Part shown: positions 61,259 to 64,000 of the stretch, one piece after another
Layout: every line of letters starts with the position of its first letter
How positions within the stretch are numbered: position 1 is the first letter of the stretch
Assembly: GCA_041391505.1 (NCBI GenBank)
Contig: JAWKNW010000013.1
Span: forward strand, 62,001 to 126,000
DNA length: 64,000 nt
Source of the DNA: Rhodothermales bacterium
GTDB taxonomy: Bacteria; Bacteroidota; Rhodothermia; Rhodothermales; JAHQVL01
Direction: 5' to 3'
Translations under genes and position numbers: made by a program
Notes under the pieces: generated by a model
What the model saw: the letters and a program-made list of their open reading frames with translations, nothing else
Told to the model about the DNA's origin: nothing
Databases searched by the model: none

Positions 61259-63274
61259 ATGTTGACTACGCATCCATCCACCCGGCGCGTTGCCGGGGCA
61301 TGTACCGCACTCTTTTTCGCCGCGATCGGTCTGCTCGGATCGTGCGCGCCGCCGGCTCCGCCCGGCGATCCCCTCGACCATGCGCCCGGGGAAACGGGCT
61401 ACTATTACCAGCTGGTGGACGTGGCCATCCCGGACAGCATCGTGCTGGAAGTGGGGGGGCTGGCGATGCTGCCCGATGGACGGCCGGCCGTCGCGACGCG
61501 GCGCGGCGAAGTCTGGCTCATCGACAATGCCTACGGCGACCGCCCCGGAGCGCCGCGATTCGACCTTTTCGCACGCGGTCTGCACGAGCCGCTCGGCCTG
61601 CTCTCGCACGAGGGCGCCCTCTACGCCTCGCAGCGCGGCGAGCTCACGAAGATGGAAGACAAGGACGGCGACGGGCGCGCCGATTCGTTCGAAGCCATTT
61701 ATTCCTGGCCGCTGACCGGCAATTACCACGAGTATTCGTACGGTCCGTTATTGATGCCGAACGGCAATTTCTTCGTCTCGCTCAACCTGGGCTGGTTCGA
61801 CCGGGGGGAGAGCCGGGCGAAATGGCGTGGCTGGGCGCTGGAAATCACGCCCAAGGGGGATATGAAGCCGATGGCGGTGGGCTTCCGCTCGCCGGCGGGC
61901 ATCGGCATGCTGAAGAACGGCGACATCTTTTATGGGGAAAACCAGGGCGACTGGATCGGCTCGGGGTGGATCTCGCACATCGAGCCGGGCGATTTCCTCG
62001 GGCATCCGGGCGGACTCAAGTGGACGCACGAGCCGGAGTGGTCGTACTTCCAGCTCGATTACGAGGATATCCCCAACAATAACGAGCCCATGATCGAGGC
62101 CGCCAAGACCGTCGAGCCGCTCAAGCTCCCGGCGGTCTGGTTTCCCCATACCATCATGGGCATTTCGACCTCCGCGATCATTCAGGACGTGACAGACGGC
62201 GGTTTCGGCCCGTTTGCCGATCAGCTGTTCGTGGGGGATCAGGGTCATAGCAAGTTGATGCGCGTGTACCTCGAGAAGATCGACGGCGCCTACCAGGGCG
62301 CGAACTTCCCGTTCTTCGAGGGATTCGCTTCCGGCATCCTGCGTACGGCCTGGGGCAAGGACCAGTCGCTGTTCGTCGGGCAGACAAGCCGCGGCTGGGA
62401 TGCCACCGGCAAGGCGCCGTTCGCGCTGCAGCGGCTGGCCTGGACCGGCAACATGCCGTTCGAAATGAAAGAGATCCACGCCATGCCCGACGGGTTCGAG
62501 ATCGTCTTCACCCAGCCGGCGGACCCGACGGCCGCGGCCGATCCCGCGATGTATGCCGTGCAGAGCTTTGCGTACCAGTACCACAACACGTACGGCAGCC
62601 CGGCCATCAACATCCAGGCGTTGCCGGTTCGGCAGGTCTCCGTGTCGGAGAACGGGCTGAAAGCCCGCCTGGTGGTGGACGGATTGCGCGAGGGCTACAT
62701 CCACGAAATTCGCCTCGGCGACCTGCCATCGCAGTCGGGCGCGCCGCTCCTGCACGATTTTGCCTTCTACACCCTCAACAACATCCCGGACGGCGCGACC
62801 CTCGCGGCCGCCGGCGGCGAGGCGGCAACGAGCACGGGGGGCGCCGGCGGTGACCGGGCGCGGAAACACATGACCGCCCAGCCGGCGAGCTGGACGTCCG
62901 GCCCCGATCAGACGCTCCGGCTCAGCACCCAGCCCGGGCTCCGCTACTCCGATACCCGGTTCGATGTCCGGGCCGGCTCGCGCATCGCCTTCACGTTCGA
63001 CAACGTCGACGACATGATGCACAACGTCGTCATCACGATGCCCGACGCCGCGGACCAGGTGGCCGCGGCTGCGATGGACATCGGCATCCGCGGCCAGGAG
63101 CTGGGCTATGTCCCGGATGCGGCCGACGTCCTGTTCTTTACAAGCCTTTTACAACCTGCAACGGCAGAAACCATATACTTCGAGGCGCCTTCGATACCGG
63201 GTGATTACCCGTTCGTATGCACCTTTCCCGGGCACTCCGCCACCATGCGGGGCATCCTGCGCGTACGCGCCTGA
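61259..63274 (+). CDS. Lipoprotein with sugar-dehydrogenase-like beta-propeller and C-terminal cupredoxin domain
   Basis: This 671-residue lipoprotein (lipobox LLGSC) has a beta-propeller of the glucose/sorbosone dehydrogenase or PVC-haem type (LAMLPDGRPAVATRRGEVW, EDKDGDGRADSFEAIY, FRSPAGIGMLKNGDIFYGENQGD). Near the C-terminus is a plastocyanin/azurin-like domain. The blue-copper ligands are all present: His in DDMMHNVVI, then Cys, His and Met in VCTFPGHSATMRG. It could oxidise a sugar and pass electrons to copper, much as the 37.6-kb protein does to haem. It is paired with the DUF1080 gene (6-bp gap). Confidence 0.88.
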   Translation: MLTTHPSTRRVAGACTALFFAAIGLLGSCAPPAPPGDPLDHAPGETGYYYQLVDVAIPDSIVLEVGGLAMLPDGRPAVATRRGEVWLIDNAYGDRPGAPRFDLFARGLHEPLGLLSHEGALYASQRGELTKMEDKDGDGRADSFEAIYSWPLTGNYHEYSYGPLLMPNGNFFVSLNLGWFDRGESRAKWRGWALEITPKGDMKPMAVGFRSPAGIGMLKNGDIFYGENQGDWIGSGWISHIEPGDFLGHPGGLKWTHEPEWSYFQLDYEDIPNNNEPMIEAAKTVEPLKLPAVWFPHTIMGISTSAIIQDVTDGGFGPFADQLFVGDQGHSKLMRVYLEKIDGAYQGANFPFFEGFASGILRTAWGKDQSLFVGQTSRGWDATGKAPFALQRLAWTGNMPFEMKEIHAMPDGFEIVFTQPADPTAAADPAMYAVQSFAYQYHNTYGSPAINIQALPVRQVSVSENGLKARLVVDGLREGYIHEIRLGDLPSQSGAPLLHDFAFYTLNNIPDGATLAAAGGEAATSTGGAGGDRARKHMTAQPASWTSGPDQTLRLSTQPGLRYSDTRFDVRAGSRIAFTFDNVDDMMHNVVITMPDAADQVAAAAMDIGIRGQELGYVPDAADVLFFTSLLQPATAETIYFEAPSIPGDYPFVCTFPGHSATMRGILRVRA

Positions 63275-63348
63275 CCGCGTCGCCGCCTGCCTCCGCCGTG
63301 CCCCATGTGTACCGTTGTGAACGTTTTCACCGACTACCTCCATCCAAG

Positions 63349-64000
63349 ATGACCATACGTATGCTCAGGCTCCTAGCCAACCTGCTCCGCGTGTCCCAGC
63401 CGGGTCTGGCCCCCTCGCGGGTCCGCCCGGTCTTCCGGAACCGCTTCTGGATGTGGCTCGCCGCGACAGCCCTCGGGCTGGGCGCGCTGGCCACGCCGGC
63501 CCAGGCCCAGAACGCCAAAACCCAGATCGCATCCCACCTCAAAGCCATCGACCAGCTGAGCAAGGACGCGCTCGCGGCCAGCAAGAAGGCCGAGGCGGCG
63601 ACCACCGTCGCCGAGGTCAAGCGCCAGGCCGACCTGGTCTTCGCCGCGATCTGGGGCACCCCTTCCGGTCTGGCCGACCATGACGGCGGCGGCGCCGAGA
63701 AGGTGCTCGACTGGAAGAGCCGCTGGCAGTCGGATACCGACGACTTCGAGCTGGAAACGCCCGAGAAGTTCGGCGTGCTGCCCGGCGCCGTCCAGGATCC
63801 CGCCATGATGGGTATGGTCGGGCGAGGCCTGTACGTCCGCGATCTGATCAACGCCGAGGCGGAAGCCGGCAAGGCCCATTACGATCATGTCGCCAACGCG
63901 CTGAGCAATGTGATCGGGTGGATGCGGATGGACTACGCGCCGGCACGCGGCGGCATGCCCCGCGTCGATCTCACCTCCGAGTGGGATGCGCCGACCGAAT
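63349..64000 (+). CDS. Exported hypothetical protein (5' part; runs out of the window)
   Basis: The frame is open from ATG 63349 to the window end (217 residues so far). A basic, arginine-rich N-terminal stretch of about 30 residues precedes a membrane segment (WMWLAATALGLGALA) and a cleavage site near PAQAQ, so it looks like a secreted protein with a long n-region. The mature part begins with a lysine/alanine-rich helix (LKAIDQLSKDALAASKKAEAA), then AIWGTP. I do not recognise the family. MLRLLANLL, four codons in, is an alternative start. It follows the cupredoxin gene by 74 bp. Confidence 0.7.
   Translation, partial: MTIRMLRLLANLLRVSQPGLAPSRVRPVFRNRFWMWLAATALGLGALATPAQAQNAKTQIASHLKAIDQLSKDALAASKKAEAATTVAEVKRQADLVFAAIWGTPSGLADHDGGGAEKVLDWKSRWQSDTDDFELETPEKFGVLPGAVQDPAMMGMVGRGLYVRDLINAEAEAGKAHYDHVANALSNVIGWMRMDYAPARGGMPRVDLTSEWDAPTE

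Overview
The window is GC-rich, gene-dense bacterial chromosome. Several traits point to the Bacteroidota/Rhodothermota side of the tree, most likely a marine Rhodothermales-type organism: an ECF sigma/FecR/TonB-receptor block, a carboxypeptidase-regulatory-like plug extension, a PVC-type haem lipoprotein, a GH92 lipoprotein, stand-alone PurS, and a polyamine operon with a deoxyhypusine-synthase-like gene. This placement is an inference from gene content and protein style, not from a marker search.

Layout. 1-3.2 kb: the 3' part of carB and two small unrecognised proteins. 3.2-8.9 kb (minus strand): a tight block of ECF sigma factor, FecR-type anti-sigma, a secreted serpin lipoprotein and an STN-bearing TonB receptor. 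9-12.6 kb: mtaB, then psd-pssA-purS-clpS. 12.6-16.4 kb: an orphan ParA, dnaA, a cluster of DnaA boxes (possible oriC or dnaA control region) and dinB. 16.4-26.9 kb: housekeeping genes, namely an MscS channel, a YigZ-family protein, rnhA, obg, a frameshifted dprA, a class V aminotransferase, rluD, and ptsN-hisS-lgt-rlmB. 27-33 kb: a small conserved-looking protein, an M1-like protein without its zinc site, a YbhN-type membrane protein, lolA and a second class V aminotransferase. 33-46 kb: a carbohydrate region with SDR, Gfo/Idh/MocA oxidoreductase, two TIM-barrel sugar isomerase/epimerase-like proteins, GH88, a large haem-binding lipoprotein, a sugar transferase, an alpha/beta hydrolase and a xylulokinase-type kinase. 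46-50 kb: an S9 peptidase and a zinc alcohol dehydrogenase. 50-55 kb: a polyamine operon (DHS-like, speA, aguB, aguA). 55-64 kb: secreted sugar-processing proteins (PQQ-type sugar dehydrogenase, GH92, a 3-keto-disaccharide hydrolase type protein, a beta-propeller/cupredoxin lipoprotein) and the start of another exported protein.

Three things stand out. First, several intergenic gaps, mainly between convergent genes, are filled by arrays built on a strict 7-bp period. Their heptad sequences differ from place to place, they often form dyads, and in one case the repeat supplies both flanking stop codons. Second, a serpin sits inside a FecI/FecR/FecA-type surface-signalling block. Third, a complete arginine-to-putrescine route is joined to a DHS-like enzyme that keeps the catalytic lysine, suggesting homospermidine-type polyamine synthesis. 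The dprA frameshift and the M1-like protein with a destroyed HExxH motif are also worth checking.

Most genes are in short co-directional groups with gaps of 0-30 bp or overlaps. TTG or GTG starts are inferred for psd, rnhA, ptsN, speA, GH88 and one small membrane protein. I saw no tRNA, rRNA, CRISPR array, insertion sequence or prophage.
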